Below are positions 12,136 through 24,700 of a stretch of 64,000 nucleotides of DNA, one piece after another. The translations under genes were made by a program, and so were the position numbers. Under the pieces are notes generated by a model that saw nothing but the letters and a program-made list of their open reading frames with translations, was not told the DNA's origin and searched no databases. Position 1 is the stretch's first letter. Every line of letters begins with the position of its first letter. The DNA is from Chalara sp. BL73 (taxonomy: Eukaryota > Ascomycota > Leotiomycetes > Helotiales), in the NCBI GenBank assembly GCA_918026815.1, contig CAKJVC010000014.1, positions 682,001 through 746,000 on the forward strand, given 5' to 3'.

Positions 12136-13181
12136 ATGTACGAATCATCAGTCACCTTCACCCTTGACACAATTTGTCCCTGGTAAGGAACAACCTTTTG
12201 TTGTTATTTCCCCTTCTCTCGCATCATTCGCTTGCGATGTGGTGCGCCATGCACGCTGCAGGTGATATGTGCGAAGGGTTTCAAAGTTCAAAATTAATAC
12301 TGACAACTCTCTCATCCAGGACATATCTTGCAAAAAAGAGGTTGGTATTTTCCCCTCCCCGCCCCCTTTGCTTCGATTTCAATGCAACTTGGCTCACTCA
12401 TCATGACAAAGACTGGACGAGGGTGAGTGCCAAATCCTGTTCGCATTTTTCCCATCATACTTCTCCACTTTCGTAAACCGGAGAAAAAAGAAGGGTGATC
12501 TGCTTCTGCTCATCACGGAAACTCCACCTTGATCCCAGAACCCATGGCACAGCATCTCGGAACCTCTAACTCTTTCCAGCACTACGCCAAGTCCGTTCTA
12601 CCGATGCCTCCACAAAGGTTAATTTCACTATCAATTTCATGCCCTTCCAACTCTATCCCGACGCCAGTCAGGAAGGCGAGAGCAAGTACGAATGGTACAA
12701 GAAGTCAAAATATGGCGACTCCGAAGAGAAGATGAAGATGTATATCACTTTGATGAGCGCGTATGGCGAAAGCGCGGGTATTAATTACAGGTTCGGCGGC
12801 ACGGTAGCCAACACGTTACATGCTCATCGCGTGATACAGAAGTTTCAGGTAGAGAAGGGTGCAGAGGTCGCGAACCAACTAGTGATGAGCTTGTATAGAC
12901 AATATTTCGAGGAGGAGAAGCATCCTTCAAGCGAAGAGACGCTACTCAGGGCCTGCTCTGATGCCGGGATTGAGCACTCCGAGGCAAAGAGAATTATTGG
13001 AGATGAAAGCGAGGGGTTGATGGAGGCAAAAATGCTGATCCGAGAGCAGGCAAACAATGGCATTGATAGCGTTCCACATGTCATTTTCGAAGGGAAGCGC
13101 CGAGATGTGACGCTTCAAGGAGCGAAGGAGGTGGAAGAGTATGTCAAGGCGTTAAACCAAATTGTGAAAGAGAGCAACTAG
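12136..13181 (+). CDS. DsbA/FrnE-like thioredoxin-fold oxidoreductase, with an 11-nt microexon
   Basis: Four exons: 12136-12182, 12320-12340, 12412-12422 and 12580-13181, giving 226 residues. The joined start reads MYESSVTFTLDTICPWTYLAKKRLDEALRQVRS, shown here across two introns, and matches the 2-hydroxychromene-2-carboxylate isomerase/FrnE branch of the DsbA family (Pro-Trp after the single Cys, CPWTYL). The second active-site cysteine of CxxC oxidoreductases is absent, as is common in this branch, which often uses glutathione. Later blocks INYRFGGTVANTLHAHR and VPHVIFEGK (the cis-Pro loop) fit the fold. The third exon is only 11 nt (ACTGGACGAGG), flanked by AAAG and GTGAGT; without it the frame breaks. 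Substrate is unknown; probably cytosolic because no signal peptide is seen. Confidence 0.85.
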
Positions 13182-14559
13182 TGTTTTGCTTAGGCAGGGA
13201 ATGGTTTGCGCCATCACTGAATAATTCTTGTATCATCTGTCAGACCGTTTGCGCATCATCAAACAAAACTGGGGCTCCAATCTCTTGTTTATGTCGTGAT
13301 GGCCACACCACTACTACCAATTCTTGCTTCAGCGGTTTCGCACTTTTATGATTCCTTGATATTCTGTTCCTCTATTTCCTCGAGTTGTGATAATAGAAGT
13401 AGTATCTTTATTTGATATGAAACTGACCGACCATATAGCATCACTATGAATATTGTGTATGCTCCCGACTGGGCTCGGGCGCCTTTGCTCTACTTACTTC
13501 ATACTTGTTACAATTAGGTCTTCAACGAATCTCACCATCACAGACAATTGTATCCATCCATGCCGCACGCGACAAACTAGTCACACATTCGTGGAACCTA
13601 TTTCTATTACCCCGAGTCTTGGCTGCGAACATCAATCATAACGCGGAGGATACAAAGTAACAAGAAAGTGGCTTGGGTTCGAGGATATTTTCAAGACAGA
13701 TGAGATCAATTTCATGAGGATCTAGATCGCAACTTCACTATATCATCCCCTCCAGCATAAAGATGGATTGGCATGGATTAGCAAAGACAGGCCTTGGACA
13801 CAATCAAGCATTCAACAGCGACAAACATGATATTAGATATTGATATCAGTTGTGCTGCTGCGTCAGAGACATGAGCACGGTGATAGTCGCTACTAACGGG
13901 CACTAGATGGTGCATAAGGAAGTCTGTGAAAGATGTGAAGAGTCTTAGGCAGCAGCATATCCCGAATGTGCATCCAGGTCATGGCTTTGATAGCGCTTCT
14001 GAGATCCCTTTGACGCCGGTGAGGACACCTTTGTCAAGGAATTCAGTGCTTTTAAAATTCAATCCATTTTGTTGGTCCCGCAACTTTGGACAGAGCGTCG
14101 ACTCCTCCCAATCGAAATTCGATTGTGCGCACCGAAACAATAAAGTAGGAGCGATGGTCCTTTGGGCGCTATAGCCCACGATCTGTCGAAGATAAGTGGT
14201 TGAGCTGTGGAAGCTGCAAGATCATAGAATCATATTGCACATGATGCTCGAACAGAGTATGTCTCAGGTGAGTGGCTGCTTACGGGTGATGTATTTGCGC
14301 TCGATGTCGGACGGCATGCAATGCCGTGAACAAAGTCAAAGCCCCTTTTCCTGTGAAGATGGTTCGTGATTTCTGGAGTACATAGTATATCGCCTTAACT
14401 GGGCAACGCTCAATATGTAATCCGAGTCTGTCATAGATGCAAGGATACGAAATCTGCCGTTATAGGCTATTCCATTATGCTACCATCCATTCATTGACTT
14501 GCGGCAGCAAATCCGCAACTAATGAATGGCTCTCCTGCCGCTCAAGCTTCATAACCCGC
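13182..14559. other. Intergenic, nothing recognised
   Basis: This holds the 3' flanks of the convergent DsbA-like and F-box genes. Frames are short, no RNA gene was seen, and no repeat of note was found. Confidence 0.5.
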
Positions 14560-15537
14560 TCACACGTGAGAAATACCACCCATCCAGTCAATCTCTATAT
14601 CGCCGTCGCCATCGCCATTATCGCCGTTACTGCAGAGTACGTCGGGCACCACAGCTCCCAATCCTTCAGAAGTTTCCCGGCCAACAGCGTCATCCAGCCT
14701 GCGACGCTTGTTGATTGCATACGCACGACTCTCGAATCTCTGTACCATTGGACCCACGACCCCAGACGCGCCATAGTACCAGTTCAACGAAGACGCCCAC
14801 CCCACTCTCACGCCGCTTTCGCCACCGTCAAACACGTCCAAGAAGGCGCCGTAAGCTTGCTGGCATAGAGCGCTGAGAGCGATTTGTCTGAGATGAGGAG
14901 ATGATTGGCCCGCAACGATGGCAGGCAATCGCGCAATGTAGGATGCTTGGCATTCGAGAAAGAGCAGATAGTCCGGGCCCGGCGAGGTGATTCGGATTTG
15001 CTTGTTGAAGCCGCGGCTGAAGGTGTAGGGGTCGTCTGCGGTTCCCTGCCTCCAGCTGTCGATCGACCGAAGGGAATGCTGGGTCGGGACAAGCCAGCCC
15101 TGGTTTGTCTGGGAATCCAAGAGCGTGGCTATATCGCGGAACTTGGACTGTAGTGAGAAGCGGTCAGCCGTTCATCCTTCAACAGCTGTTCTAGGATGAG
15201 CTGTAGCTCAGGTTATAGGAATCTGAATGTCCTGCGCTCGGCTGCGAACCACACTTTAAAATGTCGATCATGGTGTGTCGATCATGGCGTACCGAACCGC
15301 GTGTGAGAATTTGGGAACAAGGCTTTGCCGCTGCTTCTTTGGGCTACTCACCAAGATCGCGGAGTTGCAGATGTAAGGAGCATGGGTCCTGAAGAAGGCC
15401 TGAAAGCGGCGATTTGTCTGAACGAGGTTGATAAAGCAGGGAGACGGGAGGTTGCCGATAATCTTCAGCAGAACCTCAGGAGGAATGATGGCCGTAAGAT
15501 AATCCTTCTTGATTATCTCCACGGCTCCCTCTTTCAT
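14560..15537 (-). CDS. F-box protein
   Basis: Two exons on the minus strand, 15537-15352 and 15147-14560, joined by a 204-nt intron (GTGAGT...CTACAG) to give 257 residues. The N-terminus carries an F-box (IIPPEVLLKIIGNLPSPCFINLVQ, given in two parts here as IIPPEVLLKIIG and NLPSPCFINLVQTNRRF), which binds Skp1 in SCF ubiquitin ligases. The remainder shows no repeat or substrate-binding domain I can name; the C-terminus holds a basic patch (NKRRRLDD) and an acidic Gly/Asp run. The intron joins SAIL to SKFRDIATLL in phase. It is typical of the large expanded F-box families of filamentous fungi; the substrate is unknown. Confidence 0.75.
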
Positions 15538-16630
15538 CTTTCAATATAGCTGAGATTTGTCGAGGGGAAATTGGATCGGCATTTGACTGTGGCGATGATA
15601 TCAGCGAAGCTCTTTTAAACAGCTCCGGGGCGTTGACGTACCAAATATGATGTTTGTGTGTGATCGAGACTCTGGCGTGAATCGAAATGGCCGCAGTTCT
15701 CAGTCATTCGAAACGAGAGGTGAATAATACTGGAAGAATTTGGTAAGAAGTGAAAACTTCCAACGATAAGTAAGTGATTTTGTATCGAGATATGTTATAT
15801 CGTTAAGCTTCTGCTATCTCTTGTCCAATTATGGTCCCATTTTGTTCATTCACCTTGTTGAACTATAGTGGCACTCCACTCTGCTTGTAAATGAACATTG
15901 TTCAAAGTCTCACAAATATGCCTTGCATTGCATTTGTTGCTTCAGTGCTCAGCTGCCAAAGGTTATTCCAATTCTTGTTCGCACCATCTCATCCTCTTAA
16001 TCAAAGTACCAGTTCAGGATCGGCAGGTCTTTACAGATCAGAGAATCAGCAACCAAATTTCCAAATTGGGTAATTATCTCGCATTGAATTCGGTCTCAAA
16101 TCTTTTATTGTCTGCACGGCATGTATTGTACATTTCGTCTTACTCCTACCCACTTTTGCACCATGATCCAAGCTCACTAGCCGTAAAGATATCCTCCGCA
16201 AGCGCTTTCAAGTGCGTCTACCTCCTCAAATTCCAGAAATTCTTTGATCATATATTTGAAAATAATTTCAATTGTCTTAATATTACACTAGAGGGAAAAG
16301 GGAGGGAAGGGAGGGGGGTCGGGTCTATAGCTAGGGTCTTGTTCTTATTGTAGACGGGCGATTCAGAATTGATGTCCGGATTAGGAAAGGGCCAATATGA
16401 CGCTTTAGCTCAACATCACTTTAAGCATCAAGGCTCCTTCAAATGTCAGGTTTAAAGACGTTTTCAAACAATTGAATTGGAACCTGCTGCGGTTTATTTG
16501 CTTGTCACAATAGCTGAAGCATGCCCAAAAAATATTGTGGGGTACAATTTTGCCAGCAATCAGAATCACATGAAATATCCTTATCGGTCACTTTTTCCAG
16601 TCTATAGATCTACTTCAGACGTTCAGCAAG
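15538..16630. other. AT-rich intergenic stretch
   Basis: No supported gene. A frame from about 15898 looks like a signal peptide followed by cysteines, but has only a TTG and an in-frame TGA two codons earlier. It could be a decayed relative of the secreted-protein gene just downstream. Confidence 0.4.
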
Positions 16631-17615
16631 ATGCATCAATTGAAAATTGCAACCTCATTACTTTTCCTCCGCGGGGTCGCAATTTTTGCTATTCCTGTTG
16701 GCATCGAGTTGAAAATTGCTGGAAAGGCATCGCTGGTGGACCTTGCCCAGCTCTCACCCTCACAACTTATACTCTCTAGAGAATATCAGTCGAGTACTGA
16801 CCACGGCCCACCTTATTGCAATCCTACTGGAGTGGGAGTATGCAATTTTGCGTTTTACGGTACGTTGCCGTACTGCTGTCTTTCATTTCCTCTCTTAGAA
16901 GCAGATTGGAAGTCCTTCATTGCCTTGTCCTCAGCCTAAAAGACTCTTTTGAATGCATTAATCGGTTATGCGTTCGTATGGAACGCAGTGCTAAATAAGT
17001 GAACAGAGCGTGGCAACCACACATGCAGTACCTGCTATGATCGGGAGGTCTTTGTTTACAATCACTACTGCCAACAAATTGGCCGAAATGTTATCCATGG
17101 CCTGGAAGGCTCTTATAAACAGAGGTTCACTGGTCTTCCATTGGAAAATGAGTGTAAGTAATGTCCATCTTGTGTATCAACTGTCTACAACATGGCATTC
17201 CCAGCTAAGAGTCCCTTTTTGGGACATTTGCGCCTCATGGTATCGGACTAATCTCCTTCATAGTGATCTATGTTCATAAGGACCGACAATTTTGGTACGG
17301 TGGTACGAATTATGGTCTGTTCAAGCGCAAACCAGATTGCATCTCTTATGCCGACTGGAGCGGTACCCCAAAGTTATACGTCGGCAGGCTTGTCCAGTAG
17401 GCAACATTCGAACTCTCAATAAGCATTCCGATTTCCTGTCCTTCAATGCGCACATCTATGGCGGACCTCATTCTTTATAGTATAAGAGACCAAGCTGATA
17501 CAAACTGTAATGTAGGTGTGCCTTTGATTGTGGAACCGGAGATGAGTGGGATCACATGCGCCGTTCGATGAACTTCGATCCAGATTATGTTACCACTCTC
17601 GCGGCACGTGGATAG
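16631..17615 (+). CDS. Candidate small secreted cysteine-rich protein (orphan, four exons)
   Basis: Four exons, 16631-16859, 17007-17153, 17264-17396 and 17516-17615, splice in phase to 202 residues ending at TAG 17613. Donors are GTACGT, GTAAGT and GTAGGC; acceptors are AACAG, CATAG and TGTAG, with CTAA/CTGAT branch-like motifs just upstream. The N-terminus is hydrophobic (LKIATSLLFLRGVAIFAIP) and signal-peptide-like, though an Arg interrupts it. The remaining protein has eight cysteines (YCNPTGVGVCNF, HTCSTCYD, NHYCQQ, KPDCIS, VQCAFDCGTG), an even number as expected for disulfides. I recognise no family. It lies in an AT-rich, gene-poor neighbourhood, where fungal effector candidates often sit; a role in host interaction is inference only. 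The last intron is the least certain: without it the protein would stop at 17400 with 170 residues. Confidence 0.55.
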
Positions 17616-18250
17616 GCCAATACAGTAGATTTTTCCAAGAGCATAACCACAAAACATAGCTGAGACCAAGGAAGTCAATACCACGTTGGAGAATATTGAT
17701 TTCCTAAAGTTTATGTACAAAGGTGTCATTGACGCTCTGACAAGTAGCTTTATATGTATGTTACACAGGAATACATAGTATTTTATAGACTCACATCTGA
17801 GACGTCACGAGAATAAAAAATGGTATGCTAATTCGCCCGCAAAGATTGACCATGGTACATTTTCAATTAACAGCCTGAGAATCTCGCTTAACCCCCTATG
17901 CTGCCATCGACGTCGTGTTCAAACACCTATACAGCGAAACAAACCCTTACCCAAAGCATACGCGCATATACTCCTCGATGGCCATCAAGGGTAATTAAAA
18001 CATGCTCAGAAAACCCCCCCATCCCAAAAAAAAAAAAAAATAGCCCCGCGACCTCATAAATCGAATCATTTGATTTTTGGAGGGTTGTGCAAATCAGATA
18101 ATGCATGACCTCAGCGCCAAAGAAAAAAAAAAATATTCCCTCGCTTGGCAAGATGAGTCACTCCACAACAGCCTGGACCCACAGCACACATCTGTCTATA
18201 TACCACATTAGCAAACACATTTCTCAATTCAAAAGAATCAAACCACCACA
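17616..18250. other. Intergenic with poly-A tracts upstream of the tRNA gene
   Basis: Apart from A-runs of about 15 nt near 18027-18041 and about 13 nt near 18122-18134, nothing was recognised. The frame at 17475-17729 on the minus strand is antisense to the last exon of the secreted-protein gene and is not supported. Confidence 0.5.
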
Positions 18251-18322
18251 AGCACGTTGGCGCAGCGGAAGCGCGCCGGGCTCATAACCCGGAGGTCCTT
18301 GGATCGAAACCAAGACGTGCTA
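18251..18322 (+). tRNA. Initiator tRNA-Met (CAT)
   Basis: The 72-nt gene folds as a cloverleaf: acceptor stem AGCACGT / ACGTGCT with A discriminator, D arm GCGCAGCGGAAGCGC, anticodon stem CCGGG/CCCGG with loop CTCATAA, and T arm TTGGATCGAAACCAA. The A1:U72 pair, three consecutive G:C pairs in the anticodon stem and ATCG in place of TTCG in the T loop are hallmarks of the eukaryotic initiator rather than elongator tRNA-Met. No intron is present. A pol III terminator TTTT follows at 18332-18335. Confidence 0.95.
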
Positions 18323-18763
18323 TCTTATCTCTTTTGCATTTTTCTGCCAAGAGATATACTCCTGAAAATTTCTGGATACACTTAGGGTTTTCGTACGGTC
18401 ACCAGCAGCTTAGAATATATTTTTTCATTAAAGTTTTTTTTGGGCATTTGGACCTCAAGATGAAAGGCGCTAATGCACTAGCGCTGTAAACAAAAGTGGA
18501 CTCAACGTCGGTATGTGGGACTGTTCGGCCATGTTATGTATGTTTCTGGCAAGTGAAGAAATGTTCACAATTGGCGAGGTGATCCAATGCTTCAGGCTAT
18601 TGGAAGGATGCTTCATTACAATCTCCTTTATCAAAATCAAATTAGGAGTAGAAGACACTGCCACGAAACGACCATCGCATGTTCCATCTTCTTTCTTCAG
18701 CAACTACTGCATGTCTTGCACCAGAAAAACGCCACAGCGCATCTACTACTTCAATCACTTTGC
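18323..18763. other. Intergenic between the tRNA and the MFS gene 3' end
   Basis: About 440 bp hold the tRNA terminator and the 3' flank of the minus-strand transporter gene. A T-rich run lies around 18420-18440. No gene is seen. Confidence 0.5.
18332..18335 (+). terminator. Pol III terminator of the initiator tRNA
   Basis: The first TTTT run lies 10 nt after the tRNA 3' end, the expected place for RNA polymerase III termination. Confidence 0.7.
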
Positions 18764-21700
18764 TCACTCCTGAATTGTGGTTTTCCGTCGCGACTTTGAT
18801 CGATTGAAGCTTCCCGTGGGCCGACGGCTTCCCGTCCCCGTCCTTGATGACCCGTTTCCAGTTTCTCGACGTCCTCCAAGGTCCGCCTGATCGTTAAATA
18901 TGACCTGATCCATTTGGGCCACATTGAAGCTCTCACCTCGAGGCCCAGGATCACTCAGTATACTTCGTTTACTTTTCCGGCTCCGCCTTGATCCTGTTGG
19001 ACTAAATGCATTTTTGACAGACCCAACCTCTTCCCGCAGTCTTTCTTCAACATCTCTTATCATGGCAAGATTTGGGTGCTTTGCCTCTAGGGTGTTGGAA
19101 TCAACAAGGTGGTTCTTTCGACGAATTTCAGAGAAGCGACTCATAGACCCTAACTCTAGGATGTTCATGCGGCGTGTATGATGCGTTGGGTTTCCAATTA
19201 TAATTGGCCGCAAAGATTCATCATCGAGGTCATCACCTCGCGCAGCTGCAGATTTTCTGCGTGCCTCCATATACTTTGCCATATCCTCCTTTTTGCTGTT
19301 TGGGACAATCTGCACGTATCGAAATCGCATGAGGACTAGTAGCAATAGTATGGACAGAATCAAGAGAATACCAGCCATAACTCCAGTAGCAGCTTGCTGC
19401 CCAATGTTTCGTGTAGCAACGCCGCCAACACCAGTAGCTACAGCCGCAATCAGGTAACCGAGGCACTGCACAATAGCAAATCCAGAGCATACACGGGGGA
19501 ACGACGAGTAATTCGTCCTTTTCCCGGCATTTTTATCATTGCTAGATTTTCGTGGCCGACCTGCCATACCAGGTTGGAGGTCCGAAGTATCATATGTTTC
19601 CATAATGAGGCCATGACACTCAGCCAGTGCCAAAGAGGATAGAAAGCCAAAAAGGCCGGCAAACAAAATCGGAAGGATCCACGGGACTGGCGGACCGCTC
19701 GAGGTGAGAGTGTATCCGAGACCAGCGAACGGCAAACATATCACGAAAATTGCTCTTCGGACAAGATGGGATGACCAGCCAGGCTTCTCATCACGAGTAT
19801 CATCATCCGATATTTCTGCATGGGTGCGCTCTCGACTAAAAAGTCCGGCTTTCTGGAAAGGGATACCTAGTGCAGCGCCAACCGGCATGGCCATGACACT
19901 TGCCCCAATATATGGAGATTCAAACTTGTAGTACTTTGACAGCAGGGATCCCAACAACTTCGGATATTAGCAAGCAACCATCCAAGTCAGCTATAGACGT
20001 ACCACCACAATAAGAACGATCTGACCATATATCCAGGAGACGTAAACTGCTAGAACCATGAAACCTGGTTGACGAAGCATCTTCATAGATAGCATGACGC
20101 CGTAATGAAACTCTTCACCCCACCATTTTGGTCCTGATTTTACCATGTGCATCTTTACCTCACCACGAGCGAGTCTCCTAGAAATATCATCTCCATTCTT
20201 TACCTCCGCCACTGATCGCCGAAACGCAGAGCGCCTTACCTCCGGACAAACAACATTAAGAAGCATAACGGCAGCAATGATGCATATACTAATATAAAAT
20301 CCCCATGCAGGAGGCGCGTTGTTGATAATAATTGCCCCAAATAAGAACCCAATACCAATGGATCCGATAGCAGACCACGTCCATATCCCAAGCCATACTC
20401 CTAGACCACCACCATGGCGACGCACGTCATTTTCATCCACAATTTCTTGATGTGGATTTGCAGCCATCAATGATGCGCCAAACAAATCAGTTAATGTTGA
20501 TTTGAAGTTCATATTGGCGAATCCAAGTGTTAATCCCATGAATGAACGAGGAAGAAGTAGTGCGACTCGCCATTTGGCAGTGTAAGGTGATCTAAAGTCT
20601 CCAACAGCAAGGGCTTGAGGAAAAAGTAACGGCATGGCAAGACACATTGCGCCGAGAATGTACGGCTTACGGCCATGAAGCAAAGGAAGTGGCCAGAAGA
20701 AGAAGGTAGAAATTGCCAGCCCAATGTAGAAAAAAACATTTCCGAGAATAACGTAATGATGAAAGTCAACAATGTAGTACTGAATCGCGGGGACTTCTGC
20801 AGCGTAGATGCCAACTAAAATGCCAACGAGAGCAGTGCTGATACATGCCACCGTAGCCACGAATCGCTTTCTTGCTGTGGACCAATCCCTCGCAATCTTA
20901 GGCTTTTTATGAGAACGAGTAAGGCTAAAGCGACCATGCTGCGATCCACTCAGGCTTAGGTGGTTCTTGCCTTTGAGGTCAAAAAGATGAGCTGGTGGGT
21001 GTTTCATTGGTGGTGTCTTTTGTGTTGGAAGCCCTGGAGCGGGATCATCTTTGAGTTCAACGCCGCGAGAGCGGCGTTCGTTCCCGTTGCCAGGTTGCCT
21101 ATCCTGTTTGTGAGAATACCCTGTGTCGAAGTCCATGGCATCTGTTGGAGCGGATCCGTCATAGCTCTGCGTGAAAGATGGACTGCCAACGACATGTGGC
21201 GGAGCCGGGCTTTCCTTAGCAGATTTGCGAGGTAGTGTCTGTGAGCAAGGGCTTGTCAGACTGTGATCATTTCTTGGCCAGGATTAAGTATGAGAATCAC
21301 TGTTGAGCAAGGAACTGCATCCTGACTCCAGGAATACGGATTTAAAGAATTCCGTAGGATTTCTTCAATGGCGCCTGTGGTTTTGAGCTGGTGTCACATA
21401 CCTTTCGGATTTTTTCAAGAAGTGAACCTGCCTCGCTTGAAGGAGTAATACTCTCCACTCTTGTGTCGTTTCCCAATCTCAAGATGCTCCCTCCAAGTAT
21501 AGTAGGAGGAGCTTCAGGCCGGCTCGGCCCATGTATTGACTCAGGAATAGCATGATCATCAATGAAAATGACATCCTTTCCATTTTGCGATATTCTTCTC
21601 TCAGATTGGACGGATCCGCTAACTGCCCGACTTTTCGCTGGCAGTGTTTCCTCCAAATTTCCTTGTAAAGGAGACACTTTTGAGCTCTCCCGTCTCTGTC

Positions 21701-24700
21701 GGCTAGGGGTGGAGCCCGAAAAAGGGTTTGTGTCTGCTCGTATCAGGAGGCCTGGAACCGTTTCTTTTCTTTCAGTTTTAGGTGGTGGAATTTCTTCTGT
21801 AGGATGCTGAACTATCATACCAAACAGTTCAGGATTGACTGGTTTAGTCTCGGCTTTATCTCCCGCCGGTGGTAGCATGTCATCGCCATTCGATGGGCGA
21901 GCAGAGCTTGGCGGAAATGGGGTCTTTGATCGAAATCCAATGTCGACTTCTGTTGGTTTTCTTGGCAAGGAGATGGTAACCAAAGAAAGATGCTCGATCT
22001 CATCTTCATTACTGTCATAAGAAGCATCAGATCCTGACGTACTTCGAAGACTCTCATGGACACTTGGAAGGCTGCCTACATCCGAAATTTCATCTGACAG
22101 TTTCCTGTGATAGATGCTCGATTTTTCTGGAGAACTGTGGTGGACTCTGGTTTTTTCACATTTCAAGTCGGCTCTGAACTCCTTTCTTCCATCTTTGAGA
22201 ACAGCAGCGGCATTACCCAGCAAAGTTGGCACATATCCAGGATCCTCTTTATCGATAGCTTTCCGAGCTATGAATAGAGCTTCGTTCAGAAGCGACTCAA
22301 GATCATTGATTGTGTTGGTGAAAGTCTCTGCCACAGCCATTTGGTTTGCAGTATCAGCATTTGCACGGTCAGTCTCTATGTTCGACGGCGAAGCATCCTG
22401 AACAGGCTCATGTGAGACACTTTGAGACTTGGTCCTCCCACTTAAAGATTGACGTCCTGTTCGTGGAGGCATCTCGGTAAGCCGAGACTCGTAGGGACGA
22501 ACAGAAGAAGACAGAAGGTCCTTGATCCAATGTACTGTGCTCACAGGCTCATCATCTGCTGCATTCTTGATACTATCTAAAGATGGTTCTTTTGTGCCTT
22601 CCGCATCGAGGCCTGCATCTGATTAACAGTGATATTCTTGCGTGGTATCGATATAGATATGGGACGTATCTTGCATTCAAATCATTTAATGTATGGATTG
22701 GGGCTAGGGAAGAACTTACCGGTGTCACGATTTCTAAGACGAGACAATGCACTACAGTCTGAGTGACTGCTCTTCAGCCCGGAACTATGTTTTTGGGAGG
22801 AGTGCCGAGTGGGTATGGCTGTATATGCTACGCCTGATCCATACTTGCAGCGTTTACCAACTTTTGCTCCCGCATCAAAATGATCCTGTTCCGATGCGTC
22901 ATCTACCCTACGCAATGGTACCACATCCATGTCTTCAAAAAATAATATTTCCTTATCGTGCGATCTGGATTTGATACTAGTATCTCCTACAACGGACTCG
23001 GGAGATTGAAGAGACAAGCTTCCAGCCGAATTCGATCCAGAGATGGAAGAGAGCTTATTGTTAGCCTGATCTTTCCAGAAAGAGTCTCTTGCTATGTATG
23101 CGTCGGCAATCGTAGCTGCTTGAGAAAGAGACTCTCCAAGAAGCTTTCGATAGGCGGCAGAAGCCTCCTCAGCATCGTTACCAGGAGGAACAGTGATCTT
23201 GCGTACTGCTCTTCGAACGGCATTCTGGACTGCCCACTGAAGCCCTTCTTTTACACCGGGTGCGAATCCCCAGTACGCTAAGCTGTTTGGAGATCCAGTG
23301 ACATGCACAGAATGCGCGGGTTCATCCAAAACTGGAACATCGCTTACTGAAGCATGAACAGGTACTACTCCGCTTCCTTGTTCCTCGGAAGGAGATTGGT
23401 TTGCTTCGGTAGCTTCTGCGGATGTTTGACTGGTTACAGAGGTCGTAAGTTTATAAGTACGCAATTGCGACTCAACAGCAGCTACAAGATCCTGAGCCTT
23501 CTGTAAGTTTTCTAGAGCTGAAGACCTTTGTTGTCGCCTATCAGCTTTGGAAGTGTGATCTTTCTGATTGTTATTCTCTTGTGAAGATTTCTCTGCAGCT
23601 GCGACAACGGTTGAACTCAGAACTGGCGGGGCAGGCAAGCCATTGTCGGCAGGAGATCCTGCCGCCGACGACTTGAGAAGCGCGTGTCTCGTAGTCCCTT
23701 TTGAAGCACCAGAGAGAAGAGATGGGGTCCTGGGTTTGGTTCTAAACGCCGCTTCAACTTGCTGTGCCAATGACAGATTGACAGATTGATATTCCGGTGG
23801 TGACTGAGCTTGCCTCTTAGCAGCCGGCTCAACCTTTCCCAACTGCTGAATTGAACGTAGAGATTCTACTGACTGTACTGATCTGACGAGTTCGGCAGGC
23901 TTTGTATCGATAGTCTTGGTTTTTGAAATTGCTACAACCGGGGCTACTGAGTATGCTGCCCGAACAAGTTCAATCGTCTGGACTTCGTTTTTGGGGAACA
24001 AAGGCCTATCCATACGGCCAGTTTTAGGCATCTCTTGTTCAAGTGTCTTGTGATCAGGTAAGCTGAATTTTGTAACCACGGTGGATACACGTTGAACTTC
24101 TGGATGTGGTTGTATGTCCAAGTTCCTTGACTTTACGCCAGATTTGTGACTTTGTGGCCGGTCAACAGATACAAATGGCTCCGAAACGTGAGGGCCTAAA
24201 TTGGGAGAGTCTATTCCTTCCTGTGAATATATGCTCTCGCCAGGACTGATCAAGGCAACAGATTTTGACCTGTCATCAGTGGAGGACACCATCTGTTTGG
24301 CAGCTTCACCCGTAACATTTCGTGCAACCAATTGTGAATCACCCTTTGTGGCTTCCCTAAATCGACGTGCTTGTTCCTCTCTCAGTATAGCTATTTCCAG
24401 AGGCGTTCTTCGCATATGAGTACAGCCTGCTATGAAGCATGCAAGATCATCTCCGTTGGCAGACCCACATGACCGTACTGGAAATGGGTTTGCTGGTTTT
24501 TTATCTCTCAAAACTAACCGAGGCAGCGAGAAAGGTACCCTGGGCTCCTTAGATATATTTGGAGCGGGTGAGATGTTAGAATCCACTTTATCTTCCAAGA
24601 CTAAGTGAGGCAGCCGAAAAGGTGGCTTGATTCCGCTTAGCTCCTTTGGGGTGTTAGGGCCAGCAGACGTAGACTTATCTTCCAACACCAAATAAGGCAA

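Noticed and set aside
15898..16353. Plus-strand frame that resembles a signal peptide plus cysteines
   Set aside because: It opens at TTG shortly after an in-frame TGA, has no ATG, and its second half is low-complexity G/A-rich sequence.
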